NCBI RefSeq assembly: GCF_001701025.1
Contig: NZ_CP016793.1
Span: forward strand, 7,564,001-7,628,000
Length of the DNA stretch: 64,000 nt
From: Lentzea guizhouensis
Lineage (GTDB): Bacteria; Actinomycetota; Actinomycetes; Mycobacteriales; Pseudonocardiaceae
Direction of reading: 5' to 3'
The stretch's first letter is position 1. Every line of letters begins with the position of its first letter. The notes beneath the pieces were generated by a model, which was not told the origin of the DNA, made no database searches, and was given only the letters and a program-made list of their open reading frames with translations. The position numbers and the translations under genes are program-made. Positions 8,368 through 17,234 of this stretch are shown here, piece by piece.

Positions 8368-9288
8368 ATGCCTACTTTGCGTGCGCTGGAGTGCCTGCTC
8401 GCCGCCGCCGACCTGGGCTCGGTGACGCGCGCCGCACAGCACCTGCACCTGTCCCAGCCGGCGATCTCGCACCAACTGGTCGCCCTCGAACGTGAAGCGG
8501 GCACCGCGCTGCTGATCCGTGACCGCCGCGGAGTCCGCCTCACGGCAGCCGGACGCGCCGCGCTGCCCGAGGCCCGCCGAGCCGTGGCCGCCGCCGACGA
8601 CGCCATCCGCCTGGCGCGCGCGACGGGCCGGGCCGTCGGAGGCACCGTCCGCGTGGTGTGCGCGCAAAGCCTCACGGTGGCATTGCTGGCGCCGGTGCTG
8701 AGCCGGTGGAACGCCGACCGTCCCGACGTGACGATCGCGTTCCGCGAGAGCACGGACCAGGAGTCGGCGCTCGCCGCACTGGACTCGGCAGAGGCCGACC
8801 TCCTGCTGGTTCCCGACCTCGGCGACACCGACCTCGACAAGACCGTCATCGCCGAGGAAGAAGTCGTGGTGGCGCTCCCGGCCCGGCATCCGCTGGCGTC
8901 TCGGCGCGCCATCCGGCAGGACGACCTGCACGGCCAGTCGTTCGTGCACTTCACGCCGGAGAACAGGCTCGGCACGTGGATCGAGAGCCACCTCGACGTC
9001 GACCTGGGGCAGTCGGTGGTGGCCCGCACCTCCGTGACGACGCACGCGCCTGCGCTGGCGGCGGCGGGCCTGGGGATCGCAGTGGTGCCGGTCAGCGCCG
9101 TCATGGCGGGTTTCGCCGGCGCGGTCCGTCCCTTCGACCCCCGGTGGAGACGCCGCCTGGTCGCCCTGACCAGCAGCCCTCGGGACCCGCTCACCGCGCA
9201 GCTGATCAGCGACCTGCGCGACGGAGGTCTGCACGTGCCCGGCGACATCGCGGACCAGTTGGCTCCGGTGAGCCCGGAACCACGCTGA
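8368..9288 (+). CDS. LysR-family transcriptional regulator
   Basis: A 306-residue LysR protein: winged helix-turn-helix in residues about 1-60 (LRALECLLAAADLGSVTRAAQHLHLSQPAISHQL is intact), linker helix, and a LysR substrate-binding domain from about residue 90. The ATG at 8368 is chosen over an in-frame TTG two codons upstream. The AT-richer stretch before it, around 8330-8365, is the likely promoter and LysR-binding region shared with the divergent epimerase gene, but no single T-N11-A box stands out. The effector is unknown. Confidence 0.92.
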   Translation: MPTLRALECLLAAADLGSVTRAAQHLHLSQPAISHQLVALEREAGTALLIRDRRGVRLTAAGRAALPEARRAVAAADDAIRLARATGRAVGGTVRVVCAQSLTVALLAPVLSRWNADRPDVTIAFRESTDQESALAALDSAEADLLLVPDLGDTDLDKTVIAEEEVVVALPARHPLASRRAIRQDDLHGQSFVHFTPENRLGTWIESHLDVDLGQSVVARTSVTTHAPALAAAGLGIAVVPVSAVMAGFAGAVRPFDPRWRRRLVALTSSPRDPLTAQLISDLRDGGLHVPGDIADQLAPVSPEPR

Positions 9289-9310
9289 GCGGCCGGATCG
9301 CCGTGATCAA

Positions 9311-9338
9311 CGAACGGCTGTGACCGACAACCCGTTCG
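9311..9338. terminator. Possible hairpin between convergent genes
   Basis: CGAACGG and CCGTTCG form a perfect 7-bp stem with a 14-base loop, in the 53-base gap between the ends of the LysR and alpha/beta-hydrolase genes. There is no T-run, so it is only a weak terminator candidate. Confidence 0.3.
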
Positions 9339-9341
9339 GCG

Positions 9342-10118
9342 CTAGCCGCGCGGGGTGACCGACACGACCGCGTCGACCACCTCGCGGCCGGAGAGCAGCA
9401 CCTCGTCGTTGTGGTCGGCGCCGGTCACCTCGACCAGCCTCGCCCGCGCCGCCGCGGCCACCGCACGCGACTGCGCCGGCGGCACCACCGAGTCCGCCGC
9501 CCCTAGCACCACCACGGTCGGAACGTCCACCGAGGACACCCGCTCCGCCACGGGGTACTTGTCCTGCAACAACATCTTGACCGGCAGGAACGGGTAGTGG
9601 TGCGAGCCGACCTCCGCCAGCGACACGAACGGTGAGCGCAGCACCATCCCCGCCGGCGCCCGGTGGGTCGCGAGCTCGACCGCCACCGCAGCGCCCAGCG
9701 ACTCACCGAAGTAGACGACCGGCCCGTCGACCAGGTCCAGCGCCGCCCGCGCGTCCATCGCCAGGCCCTCCTCGGAAGGCTTGCCGGGGTTGCCGCCGTA
9801 GCCGCGGTAGTCGAACAGCAGCACCGACAGCCCCGCGTCGACCAGCTCCCGCGCCAACGGCACCCGGCCCAGCCGGTTGCCGCCGTTGCCCGGGAACACC
9901 ACCACCGTCGCCGGGGCGTCGCGGGTCTCGAAGTGCCAGCTGTCGAGCAGCAGACTGTCCGCCGTCACCAGCCGGACGTCCCGCCCACCGGGCAGGACCT
10001 CCTGCGCGGACGGCAGCGGACCGGGGGAGGGGAAGTAGACCAGCTTGCGCTGGAACGCGAAGACCACGGCGACGATGGTGACAACCACCGCCACCGCGAT
10101 CAACACCGCCCTGCGCAT
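9342..10118 (-). CDS. Membrane-anchored alpha/beta hydrolase
   Basis: A 258-residue protein with one N-terminal transmembrane helix (AVLIAVAVVVTIVAVVFAF) followed by an alpha/beta-hydrolase fold like the Bem46/ABHD13 group. The oxyanion region is VVVFPGNGGNR, the nucleophile elbow GESLG (Ser), and the catalytic His lies in TGADHND near the C-terminus, with the Asp probably in LGAADSVVP. It is probably an esterase or acyl hydrolase acting at the membrane; the substrate is unknown. It is the last gene of the minus-strand run glnX-glnH-pknG-phosphatase-secreted protein, only 9 bases after the preceding stop. Confidence 0.88.
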   Translation of the reverse strand: MRRAVLIAVAVVVTIVAVVFAFQRKLVYFPSPGPLPSAQEVLPGGRDVRLVTADSLLLDSWHFETRDAPATVVVFPGNGGNRLGRVPLARELVDAGLSVLLFDYRGYGGNPGKPSEEGLAMDARAALDLVDGPVVYFGESLGAAVAVELATHRAPAGMVLRSPFVSLAEVGSHHYPFLPVKMLLQDKYPVAERVSSVDVPTVVVLGAADSVVPPAQSRAVAAAARARLVEVTGADHNDEVLLSGREVVDAVVSVTPRG

Positions 10119-10127
10119 GAGCTCATC

Positions 10128-10586
10128 TCAGCAGCGCTTGTCCGTGTTCGCGAAATGCGCGTACTCCGGGTTGTCGTACAGGCTGCCCTGGGCCTGCGTG
10201 CACACCGACACCGTGTCGGTGCCCGCCGACCACACCTCCTGCCGCCGGTTCGAGCCCTTGCGGTACCCCTTCGTACCGCCCGAGGTCAGGATCGCCGCGG
10301 AGACTGTGTAGTCACCGCCGCGGTTGTGGTAGCTGTCCCAGACGTAGACGTACGCCCAGTTCTTCCCGCAGCCCTTGAACTGCTTCACCGACGCCCACTG
10401 CGCGCCGGCCTCCCAGCCGATGTGGGCGGTCTTGCCGATCTGGGGCACGGTGCCGCAGCCGGGCGCGCTCTCGGCGTGCGCGACCCCGGACGACAACCCG
10501 GCCATGACGAACGCGGCCACCGCCGCGACAGGAACAATCTTCACGCCACGACCGTGACCGGGCGCGGTTGGCCGGCGGTAAATCAC
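10128..10586 (-). CDS. Secreted Cys-containing protein of unknown function
   Basis: A 152-residue protein with a signal peptide: Arg-rich start, hydrophobic VPVAAVAAFVMAGL, and a likely cleavage after AHA near residue 38. The mature part has four Cys (CGT, GCGKN, VCTQ and the final C), enough for two disulfides, and is rich in Trp/Tyr/Gly. The GTG at 10586 has an AGGG 4 bases upstream; a GTG 14 codons later would give a shorter signal peptide. No family was recognised. It sits between the PP2C phosphatase and the hydrolase in the pknG operon with gaps of 25 and 9 bases, so it is co-expressed with the kinase system. Confidence 0.75.
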   Translation of the reverse strand: MIYRRPTAPGHGRGVKIVPVAAVAAFVMAGLSSGVAHAESAPGCGTVPQIGKTAHIGWEAGAQWASVKQFKGCGKNWAYVYVWDSYHNRGGDYTVSAAILTSGGTKGYRKGSNRRQEVWSAGTDTVSVCTQAQGSLYDNPEYAHFANTDKRC

Positions 10587-10611
10587 GTCGCCCTGGCCGT
10601 GCCCGGACCGC

Positions 10612-11580
10612 TCAGTCGCCCGGCACGAACGGCACCAGCACCACCGTGATGTTGTCGTGCCCGCCCGCGTCCAGCGCCACCTTCACGAACTCCTCCGGCC
10701 CGCACGGCAGCAACGGCTGCAGGTCTTCGGGCTGCGGCCGGTAGTTGTGCAGCCCGTCCGAGCACAGCAGGAACGTGCCCGGCGTGGTCGGCCGCAGCGT
10801 CACCACCTGCGGCACCACCGGGCCCGCGTCCGCGCCGATCCACCGCGACAGCACGTGCGCGCGCCGGTCCGTGCGCGCCTGCTCCTCGGTCAGCACACCC
10901 TCGGCCACCAGCTGCGCCGCCCACGTGTCGTCCGTGGTCAGCTGCTTGGAGCCCTCCTCGGCCAGCCAGTACGCCCGGGAGTCGCCCACCCAGCCGACCG
11001 TCACCGACGACGGCGTCACCACCGCCGAGACGAACGTGCACGACGGCGCCACCCCGCGGCCACCCGGCTCGACCGGCTCGTTCTCCACCAGCTGCTCCAC
11101 CGCCAGGCACGACGCGGCCACCGCGTCCACCATCGCCTGCTCGGCGTCCGCCGACTCGATCAACGCGTTGAGCAGCACGTCCACCGCCGCGTCCGCCGCC
11201 GCCTGCGAGGCCTGCTCCGCGCGCTCCGACGACGCCACCCCGTCGCACACCACCGCCGCGACACCGGCGCCCGCGACCTGGCCGAACGCCATCGAGTCCT
11301 CGTTGCGCGCCCGCCTCTTGCCCCGGTCGCTCACCCCCGACACCGCGCCGAGCGAGTACTCCACCCGGTCACGCGCCGACGGCTGGTGCCGGCCGCACTG
11401 CGTGCAGTAGTCCTCGTCGTCGATGTCGGGCGATCCACAGAGGATGCACGAGGCCTGCGCGGGGCCGGTCGGCCCGCCGATGGGCGTGCGCCGCACCAGC
11501 AGGTTGCGCCCGCACGCCTCGCAGAACCGGTCCTCCGCCGAGATGGGCGCGAAGCAGTCCGGGCACTTCAGGGTGTCCAT
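10612..11580 (-). CDS. PP2C-type Ser/Thr phosphatase with two N-terminal zinc ribbons
   Basis: A 322-residue protein. Residues about 5-25 (CPDCFAP, FCEACG) and 46-63 (CILCGS, YCTQCG) form two CxxC-x(n)-CxxC zinc ribbons. From about residue 78 follows a PP2C domain with the metal-binding motifs RNEDS, VCDGV, GDSRAYW, CSDGL and GGHDNITVV, all with their Asp residues. It should dephosphorylate Ser/Thr in the cytoplasm with Mn/Mg. Its ATG overlaps the stop of pknG (TGATG), so kinase and phosphatase are made together and the phosphatase is the natural antagonist. That pairing is inference from gene order. The zinc ribbons parallel the Cys-pair module of PknG and may mediate docking. Confidence 0.92.
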   Translation of the reverse strand: MDTLKCPDCFAPISAEDRFCEACGRNLLVRRTPIGGPTGPAQASCILCGSPDIDDEDYCTQCGRHQPSARDRVEYSLGAVSGVSDRGKRRARNEDSMAFGQVAGAGVAAVVCDGVASSERAEQASQAAADAAVDVLLNALIESADAEQAMVDAVAASCLAVEQLVENEPVEPGGRGVAPSCTFVSAVVTPSSVTVGWVGDSRAYWLAEEGSKQLTTDDTWAAQLVAEGVLTEEQARTDRRAHVLSRWIGADAGPVVPQVVTLRPTTPGTFLLCSDGLHNYRPQPEDLQPLLPCGPEEFVKVALDAGGHDNITVVLVPFVPGD

Positions 11581-13729
11581 CAAACCAACGTCCTAGGCCT
11601 TACCGCGTTCGCGCGGTCCACCAATGCGATCCGTTCCTCCGGCGTGGCCGCGAACCGGGCCAGCGTGCGGTAGCGCCGCTCGAGACCCAGCCGAAGCTCG
11701 TGTTCGGAGAGTGCACAGTCCAGCACCCTGCCCTCGGCCGCCTGATTGCGGGTCACGTAGTCGAACGCCGCCTCCAGCACCTCGGCCGCCAGCTGCGTGT
11801 GCGAGTGGACGTCGATGTCCAAGGCCCGCAACCGTTCCCCGGCCGCGACGAGGTCCTCGGCGCCGCAGTCGCCGAGCTGCGCGCGCACCGCCAGGACCTG
11901 CGCGGCCAGGTGCTGCGAGGAGGTGTCGGGCACCGACAGCAGCACCTGCACCGCCCGTGCCCGGTCACCGCGTGCGAGCAGCACCCGCGCCAGCCCGAAC
12001 GCCGCCGACACGTACGCGTGGTCGGTGCGCCACACCAGCTCGTACCAGCACGCCGCCGCCTCCAGGTCGCCGGTCGCCTCCGCGCACACCCCCAGCGCGA
12101 GCTTGGGCGCCGCCTCACCCGGCACCGCCGAGCACACCGCGTCGAAGAACCCCAGCGCCTCCTGGGCGCGGCCGTCGCTCACCGCCGCCAGCCCCCGGTA
12201 CCAGTCCGGGCGCCAGTCCTCCGGGTCGATCTCCGACTCGTCGAACATCGACGGCGCCGTCAGCGCGTCCAGCTCCCGCATCGCCGCCGCCGTGTCACCG
12301 GACTCGATCAGCACCCGCACGATCCGGAACCGCACCTCCACGGTGAGCTCCGGTGCCTTGCGCAACCCCGCCGGGTCCGACGTCGTCGCCGTCGCCAGCC
12401 ACGAGGCCGCCGCGTCGGAGGTGCTCACGATCGGCGCGGGCAACGCCGTGACCACCTCGGTCAGGTCCAGGCCGCCCTCCACGCCGAACCGGCGGCGTTC
12501 CGGGGTGAACTGCCGCGACATGCCCGGCCGCGCCACCCCGTCCTGCAGCGCCAGCACCTCGCGCAGCACACCGGTGAGCTGCTCGGCCATGTCCTCGGCG
12601 GAGCAGAACCGCAGCTCCGGGTTCGGGTTCGTCGCCCGCAGCAGCAACCGGTGGAACGACGAGAACCGGCCCAGCAGCGGCTCCTCGTCCACCGTGGGCA
12701 GCCGGTCCTTGCAGCGGCCGCGGAAGTCGAACGGGAAGCTCATCACCGCCAGCGCCCGGCCCACGGTGTAGATGTCGGAGAACACCGACGGCCCGATCGT
12801 GCCGATCTCCGGCGCCTGGTAGCCCACCGTGCCGTAGATCGGCGAGTGGTGGTCGTCGACGCGGCGCACCGCGCCCAGGTCGATCAGCTTGAGCTGCTCC
12901 TCGGTGTGGATCATGTTGTCCGGCTTGAAGTCGCAGTACAGCAGGCCCACCCCGTGCAGGTAGCCGAGCGCGGGCAGGATCTCCAGCACGTAGGCGATGG
13001 CCTGGGCCAGCGGCAGCGCCTCGTCACCGCGGCCCTCCCGGCGCGACCGGGTGATCATCTCCTTGATCGACTCGCCGCCGACGTACTCCATCACGATGTA
13101 CTCGACCAGGTTCCCGGTCGTCCGGTCGGCGTGCCGGATGAAGTTGTGGATCTTCACGATGTTCGGGTGCTCGACCTCGGCGAGGAACCGCCGTTCCGCC
13201 AGCGCCGCCGCCATCGCGTCCGCGTCGCCTGAGTCGAGCAGGCCTTTGAGCACCACCCACCGGTCACTCACCGCGTGGTCCAGCGCCAGGTACAGCCAGC
13301 CCAGGCCGCCGTGCGCCAGGCAGCCGAGCACCTCGTACTGGTCGTGCAGCACCTCACCCGGTTCGAGCTTCGGGGTGAACGAGTAGCGGTGACCGCACTG
13401 CGGGCAGAAGCCCTCCACCCGGCCGGGGTTGCCGTTCTTGGCCCGGCCGACCTTCTTGCCGCACCTCGAGCAGAACCGCTTCGCCTCCGGCACCTCCGGG
13501 TCGGCCAGCACCGCGGTCTTCGGGTCCCGGTAGGGCACCCGCGGCACCTCCACCAGCCCCGCGCCCAACCGGCCCCGGCTCATCGACCGCGCCGACCCCC
13601 GCCGCGACCGGCCCGACCCGTCGCCGCCGACTGCGACACCGACCACGGCGCCGTCCCGGGAGAGGTCGCCGGTGACGTCGGCGGCCCCGTGGCACGCCCG
13701 GTGGCCGGCAGGTCCAGGTCCTCACTCAT
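11580..13729 (-). CDS. pknG: Ser/Thr protein kinase PknG with apparent N-terminal frameshift
   Basis: PknG-like cytosolic kinase: a rubredoxin-like module with two Cys pairs (FCSRCGKK, GFCPQCGHRY), the kinase domain (LAHGGLGWLYLAL loop, Lys in VVLKG, catalytic YCDFKPDN, DLG for DFG, YGTVGYQAPE) and a TPR-rich C-terminal half, as in mycobacterial PknG. In mycobacteria PknG phosphorylates GarA to control glutamate and TCA metabolism. The main frame is open from 13646, but the best start is ATG 13729, which has a strong AGGGAGGGGG site and begins MSEDLDLPATGR in another frame. One lost base between about 13580 and 13646 would join the two. The order glnX-glnH-pknG matches the mycobacterial locus. 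The kinase core itself is intact. Confidence 0.9.
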
Positions 13730-13742
13730 CGCGGCCCCCTCC

Positions 13743-14699
13743 CTAGTCCCGGTACCGGGCGACCGGCGGCTGCGGCGCCGGACCCAGCGTGCCCAGCCAC
13801 CGCCGGTAGGTCTCCGCCCACGTGCCGTCGGTGCGCATGCGTTCCAGCACGCCGTTGACGAACCGCACCAGGTCCTCCTGCCCCTTGGGCACCCCGATGC
13901 CGTACGACTCGTCGGTGAACCGCGCCCCCACCACCTCGGTGTACGGGTCCTGCGCCGCCAGCCCCGCCAGGATCGTGTCGTCGGTGGAGATCGCGTCCAC
14001 CTGCCCCTGCTGCAGCATCACCAGGCAGTCCGTCCAGTTCGGCACCGACACCAGCGTGCGCGCCCGCCCGGCCACGTTGTTCAGCGACGTCGACCCCGAC
14101 GCCACGCACACCGTCTTGTCACCCAGCGCCTCCACACCGGCGATGCCGGAGTTGCGGCGCACCAGCACCCGCTGACCCGCCTGGTAGTACACGGCCGAGA
14201 AGTCGACGTCCTGGAGGCGTTCGCAGGTGATCGTCATCGTCCTGGCCACCACGTCGACCTCGCCGCGCTGCAGCACGCCGATCCGTTCCGCCGCCGTGAC
14301 CACCTTGAACTGCACCTTCGACGCGTCGCCGAAGATCGCCCTGGCGATCTGGCGGGCCACGTCGACGTCGAAGCCCTCGATCTCGCCGGTGAACGAGTTG
14401 CGGAACCCCATCAGGTACGAGTTCTGGTCCACCCCGGCGATCAACCGGCCGCGCTGCAGGATGCGGTCCATCGTGGAACCCGCCGGCATCTGCCCGGCCG
14501 GCGGCAGCGCACCGGGACGCAGGCTCGCCGTCGCGTTGCACTGCGGTGCCGGACCGGGGGAGGCCGACGGCGGGTTCGTGAGCGTGCTCGCCCCCGCCGG
14601 CACCGGCACCGGCGCCTCCTTCGGCACCACCTCGCTGGGCGCGGGCCCGCTGGTGCACGCGCCGGCCAGCAGGACCGCCGCGAGTGCCAGTCGCCTCAT
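13743..14699 (-). CDS. glnH: GlnH-like amino-acid-binding lipoprotein
   Basis: A 318-residue lipoprotein with a lipobox LAGAC at the N-terminus, a Pro/Ser/Ala linker to about residue 70, then a type-3 solute-binding domain (SBP_bac_3) with RLIAGVDQNSYLMGF, EIEGFDVDVARQIA and VDAISTDD. In mycobacteria GlnH binds aspartate, glutamate, glutamine or asparagine outside the membrane and signals through GlnX to PknG instead of feeding a transporter. The same three-gene order, and the lack of any ABC permease or ATPase here, supports that role. Its ATG overlaps the GlnX stop (ATGA), and pknG starts 13 bases after its own stop. Confidence 0.9.
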   Translation of the reverse strand: MRRLALAAVLLAGACTSGPAPSEVVPKEAPVPVPAGASTLTNPPSASPGPAPQCNATASLRPGALPPAGQMPAGSTMDRILQRGRLIAGVDQNSYLMGFRNSFTGEIEGFDVDVARQIARAIFGDASKVQFKVVTAAERIGVLQRGEVDVVARTMTITCERLQDVDFSAVYYQAGQRVLVRRNSGIAGVEALGDKTVCVASGSTSLNNVAGRARTLVSVPNWTDCLVMLQQGQVDAISTDDTILAGLAAQDPYTEVVGARFTDESYGIGVPKGQEDLVRFVNGVLERMRTDGTWAETYRRWLGTLGPAPQPPVARYRD

Positions 14700-15928
14700 C
14701 GGTACTCCTTGAGCCGCTGCCACAACCCCATCGTCGACCCGGCGGCGCTGATCAGCGACAGCACCAGCACCCCGGCCACCGTGCCCGCCAGCGTCGCGTC
14801 CGCCACCGCCACCTCGTCGCTGAAGTCCTGCCGCGCCTGCCCGATCGCCTTGACCAGCGCCTGGTCCAGCGCGTCGAAGTGCGGGTTGTCGATCAGCTTG
14901 ACCGCCTCGGCGTACTGACCGGCGTCGTCGGCCTGCCGGATCCGCTGGTGCACCTGCTGCCACTGCTCGAACGCCTTCTTCGCCTGCTCGACCGACTCAC
15001 CCGCCCCCGCCTGCCCCAGCAGGCCCTTCAGCCGCTCGGAGGCCTCCACGAAGTTCTTCTCATAGGTTTGCCCGGCCCCGCGCGCCACCAGCGTCAGCGT
15101 CTCGTCACCGCGGGCGGTCAGCGTCGCGATCCGCGCCTGCGCGAGCACGTCGACCTGCTGCGAGACCGCGCGGCTGTCGCTCACGTCCCGCATGACCAGC
15201 ACCGACACCGTCGTCACCCACAACAGCGACACCACCGCCGCGCCCGTCGCGACCAGCAGCCCGATGTTGAGCACGCGGTTGGTCTTGCGAGTCAGGTACC
15301 GCTGGGTCAGCAGCAACCCCACCACGAACGCGAGCGCCACCAGCACCTCGACGACCGGGAACTTCGCCTCGTCCTGGGCCCTGGCCACCCGGCCGGTCTC
15401 CGCCCGGTACAGCTCCTGCGCCGCCGGCAGCAGCTGCGTGCGCATCAGGTTCGACGCCTCCCGCAGGTACGCCGCACCCACCGGGTAACCCTGCCGGTTG
15501 TTGCTGCGCGCGGTCTCGATCAGTCCCGTGTAGACCGGCAGCTGCGCCGCCAGCGTCGCGGTGAGCTCGGGGGAGGAGGCCGTGGCCACCGACAACGCCG
15601 CCTGCGCCTGCTCGATGTCGGACTCGTAGCGCTCCCGCAACCGCGCCGGCTCCAGCCCACCGGACAGGAACGCACTCGCCGCCGTCGCGTCCGCGTCCTG
15701 CAACGCCCGGTAGACCTCCTGCGCGGCGTGCGCCAGCGGCTCCGAACGGGTGGCCAGGTCGTCCAACGCCTGCGCCTGCCGGATGACGCTGTAGGTCGTC
15801 AACGCGCCACTGAGCACGGCGCCCAGCACCAGCAGCAGGATGATCAGGCTCAACCGCCCCGGCGTCGACCGCGCGAGACCGGTCACCCGGCGCACGAGCG
15901 CCTGCCGGGGGTGCGCCTCGATCACCAC
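14696..15928 (-). CDS. glnX: GlnX-like transmembrane sensor protein
   Basis: A 410-residue membrane protein with four hydrophobic segments: about residues 26-46, 193-210, 222-245 and a C-terminal one near 380-402. The two regions between them are long, polar and helical (LDDLATRSEPLAHAAQEVYRAL; VDVLAQARIATLTARG), like the four-helix sensor domains of chemoreceptors. In mycobacteria GlnX relays amino-acid binding by GlnH across the membrane to PknG. The GTG at 15928 has GGAGG 7 bases upstream. It is the first gene of the six-gene run. The 205 bases upstream of it (15929-16133) hold no convincing gene and probably contain the operon promoter. Confidence 0.87.
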   Translation of the reverse strand: MVIEAHPRQALVRRVTGLARSTPGRLSLIILLLVLGAVLSGALTTYSVIRQAQALDDLATRSEPLAHAAQEVYRALQDADATAASAFLSGGLEPARLRERYESDIEQAQAALSVATASSPELTATLAAQLPVYTGLIETARSNNRQGYPVGAAYLREASNLMRTQLLPAAQELYRAETGRVARAQDEAKFPVVEVLVALAFVVGLLLTQRYLTRKTNRVLNIGLLVATGAAVVSLLWVTTVSVLVMRDVSDSRAVSQQVDVLAQARIATLTARGDETLTLVARGAGQTYEKNFVEASERLKGLLGQAGAGESVEQAKKAFEQWQQVHQRIRQADDAGQYAEAVKLIDNPHFDALDQALVKAIGQARQDFSDEVAVADATLAGTVAGVLVLSLISAAGSTMGLWQRLKEYR

Positions 15929-16133
15929 GATCTGCCCTCCTGCGCCCCGTGCCCGTCCCGCGGCCCGGTTACCCGTTCGTTGATCGCCACCACGCCGTGT
16001 GGCGTAACTGTAGGCATCCGGACCACACCGCGTGGGAATTCGCGGCTCATCCCGCGACGTGTCACCAGGACGTAACCGCGGAGATCACCGACCGGGACCC
16101 AGGGGGTGGGGTTGACGAGCTGCGGCACGGCTC

Positions 16134-16430
16134 CTACCAGCCACGCGACTCGGCGGCGTGCCACCACGGCGGCGGTGACACGCCGGTCGGGCGTGAGGTG
16201 GGCTGGTCGGGGTGCAGGCCGAGCGGGCGCAGCGCGTCGGCGGTCACGCAGATCCGCACCCAGCAGCCGCGCGGGCCGCAGTTCAGCAGGTCGATGCGCA
16301 CGTGGTCGTCGCGCAGCGGCATCCAGTCGATGCCACGCTCACGCAGTCAAACGCGCAGGGCGGCGGTGGGCCGGGGCGCGCCCTTGACGTTGCGGTAGGT
16401 GCTGATCTGCACCCAGTCCTGTGCGTCCAC
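16134..16430 (-). pseudogene. Small conserved-looking protein interrupted by an in-frame TGA
   Basis: A GTG at 16430, 4 bases after the TetR stop, opens VDAQDWVQISTYRNVKGAP and reaches a TGA at about codon 28. The same frame continues at once with LRERGIDWMPLRDDHVRIDLLNCG and runs to 16134, giving about 98 codons in all. Both halves have natural amino-acid composition, so the TGA looks like a nonsense change (for example CGA to TGA) or a sequence error within one small gene co-transcribed with TetR. An ATG at 16322 could still start the second half (62 aa). No family was recognised. Two Cys lie in LLNCGPRGCWVRICV. Confidence 0.5.
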
Positions 16431-16434
16431 GCGC

Positions 16435-17193
16435 TCAACCTACCCGGCGCGCCGAGATCAGCTTCGCGACTCCGTCCAGGATCATCTCCAGGCCGAACTC
16501 GAACGAGTGCTCCGGGCTGTACGCGCTCTGGTGCGCCTCACCCACCGCGCCGCCCACCCGTGCCGCCACCGGGTAGCGGGCCGGGTCGAACACCGTCATC
16601 AGCACCGGCGCCGCCGCGTCCCACCACTGCTGGTCGGTCAGGCCCGTCTCCTTCTCGGTCAGCGCCGCCGCCGTCAGCCCCCGCGCCGAGTTCTGCACGT
16701 GGCCCAGCACCAGGTTGAGCACCGAGTCCATCTCCACGTCCGACAGGCCGATGCCCTCCAGGCCGCGCAGCTCGAAGTCGTACTTCGCCGCCACCTGCGG
16801 GCCCAGCACCGTGCGGGACGGCGCCACCTGCAGCAACCACGGGTGCCGCCGGTGCAGCGCCAGGTTCTCCCGCGCCACGTACGCCAGGTGCTCGCGCCAG
16901 CCGCCGGCCTCCGCGCGGCCGGTGGCCTGCTGCACGGTGTCGACCATGACGTCGATCAGCTCGCCCTTGCCGGGCACGTAGGTGTAGAGCGACATCGTGC
17001 CCACGCCCAGCGACTCCGCGACCCGGCGCATGGACAGCGCCTTGAGGCCGTCGGTGTCGGCGATCGCGATGCCCGCCTGCACGATCCGGTCCACGCTCAG
17101 GTCCGGCTTGCCCTTGCGGCTGGTCCGCTCCTGGGTGCGCCACAGCAACGCCAGCGTGCGCGCCGGGTCACCGCTGCCCGTGTGTTCGATCAC
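16435..17193 (-). CDS. TetR-family repressor (tetracycline-repressor-type C-terminal domain)
   Basis: A 252-residue regulator from a GTG at 17193. The helix-turn-helix lies at about residues 45-75 (GLKALSMRRVAESLGVGTMSLYTYVPGKGELID), followed by the TetR_C_1-type ligand domain. It is divergent from the SNF2/SWIM genes, and the 41-base gap contains a 21-bp inverted repeat with core CCGTA-N5-TACGG. It therefore probably represses itself and the ATPase pair. A paralogue at 29913-30668 shares the TLALLWR, VGTMSLY and VPGK segments and the same operator core. The ligand is unknown. Confidence 0.9.
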   Translation of the reverse strand: MIEHTGSGDPARTLALLWRTQERTSRKGKPDLSVDRIVQAGIAIADTDGLKALSMRRVAESLGVGTMSLYTYVPGKGELIDVMVDTVQQATGRAEAGGWREHLAYVARENLALHRRHPWLLQVAPSRTVLGPQVAAKYDFELRGLEGIGLSDVEMDSVLNLVLGHVQNSARGLTAAALTEKETGLTDQQWWDAAAPVLMTVFDPARYPVAARVGGAVGEAHQSAYSPEHSFEFGLEMILDGVAKLISARRVG

Positions 17194-17208
17194 GACCCCG
17201 ACACTACC

Positions 17209-17229
17209 GTACCGTATGCTGTACGGTAC
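17209..17229. promoter_or_regulatory. TetR operator between regulator and SNF2 gene
   Basis: GTACCGTA and TACGGTAC form perfect 8-bp arms around TGCTG. The site ends 6 bases before the SNF2 ATG and 16 bases from the TetR GTG, so a bound repressor would cover both starts. The core CCGTA-N5-TACGG recurs upstream of the TetR paralogue at 29913. Confidence 0.8.
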
Positions 17230-17234
17230 ATAGT

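Noticed and set aside
8289..9248. Upstream extension of the epimerase frame through the LysR gene
   Set aside because: The natural start is the ATG at 8288 with the Rossmann motif; the extension is antisense to LysR.
9295..9323. GATCAACGAACGG-like sequence also seen inverted at about 15966-15985
   Set aside because: Only about 13 bases are shared between two intergenic places; too short to call a repeat family from this window.
15922..16167. 81-codon minus-strand frame upstream of glnX
   Set aside because: No family resemblance or ribosome site, and it covers the expected promoter region.
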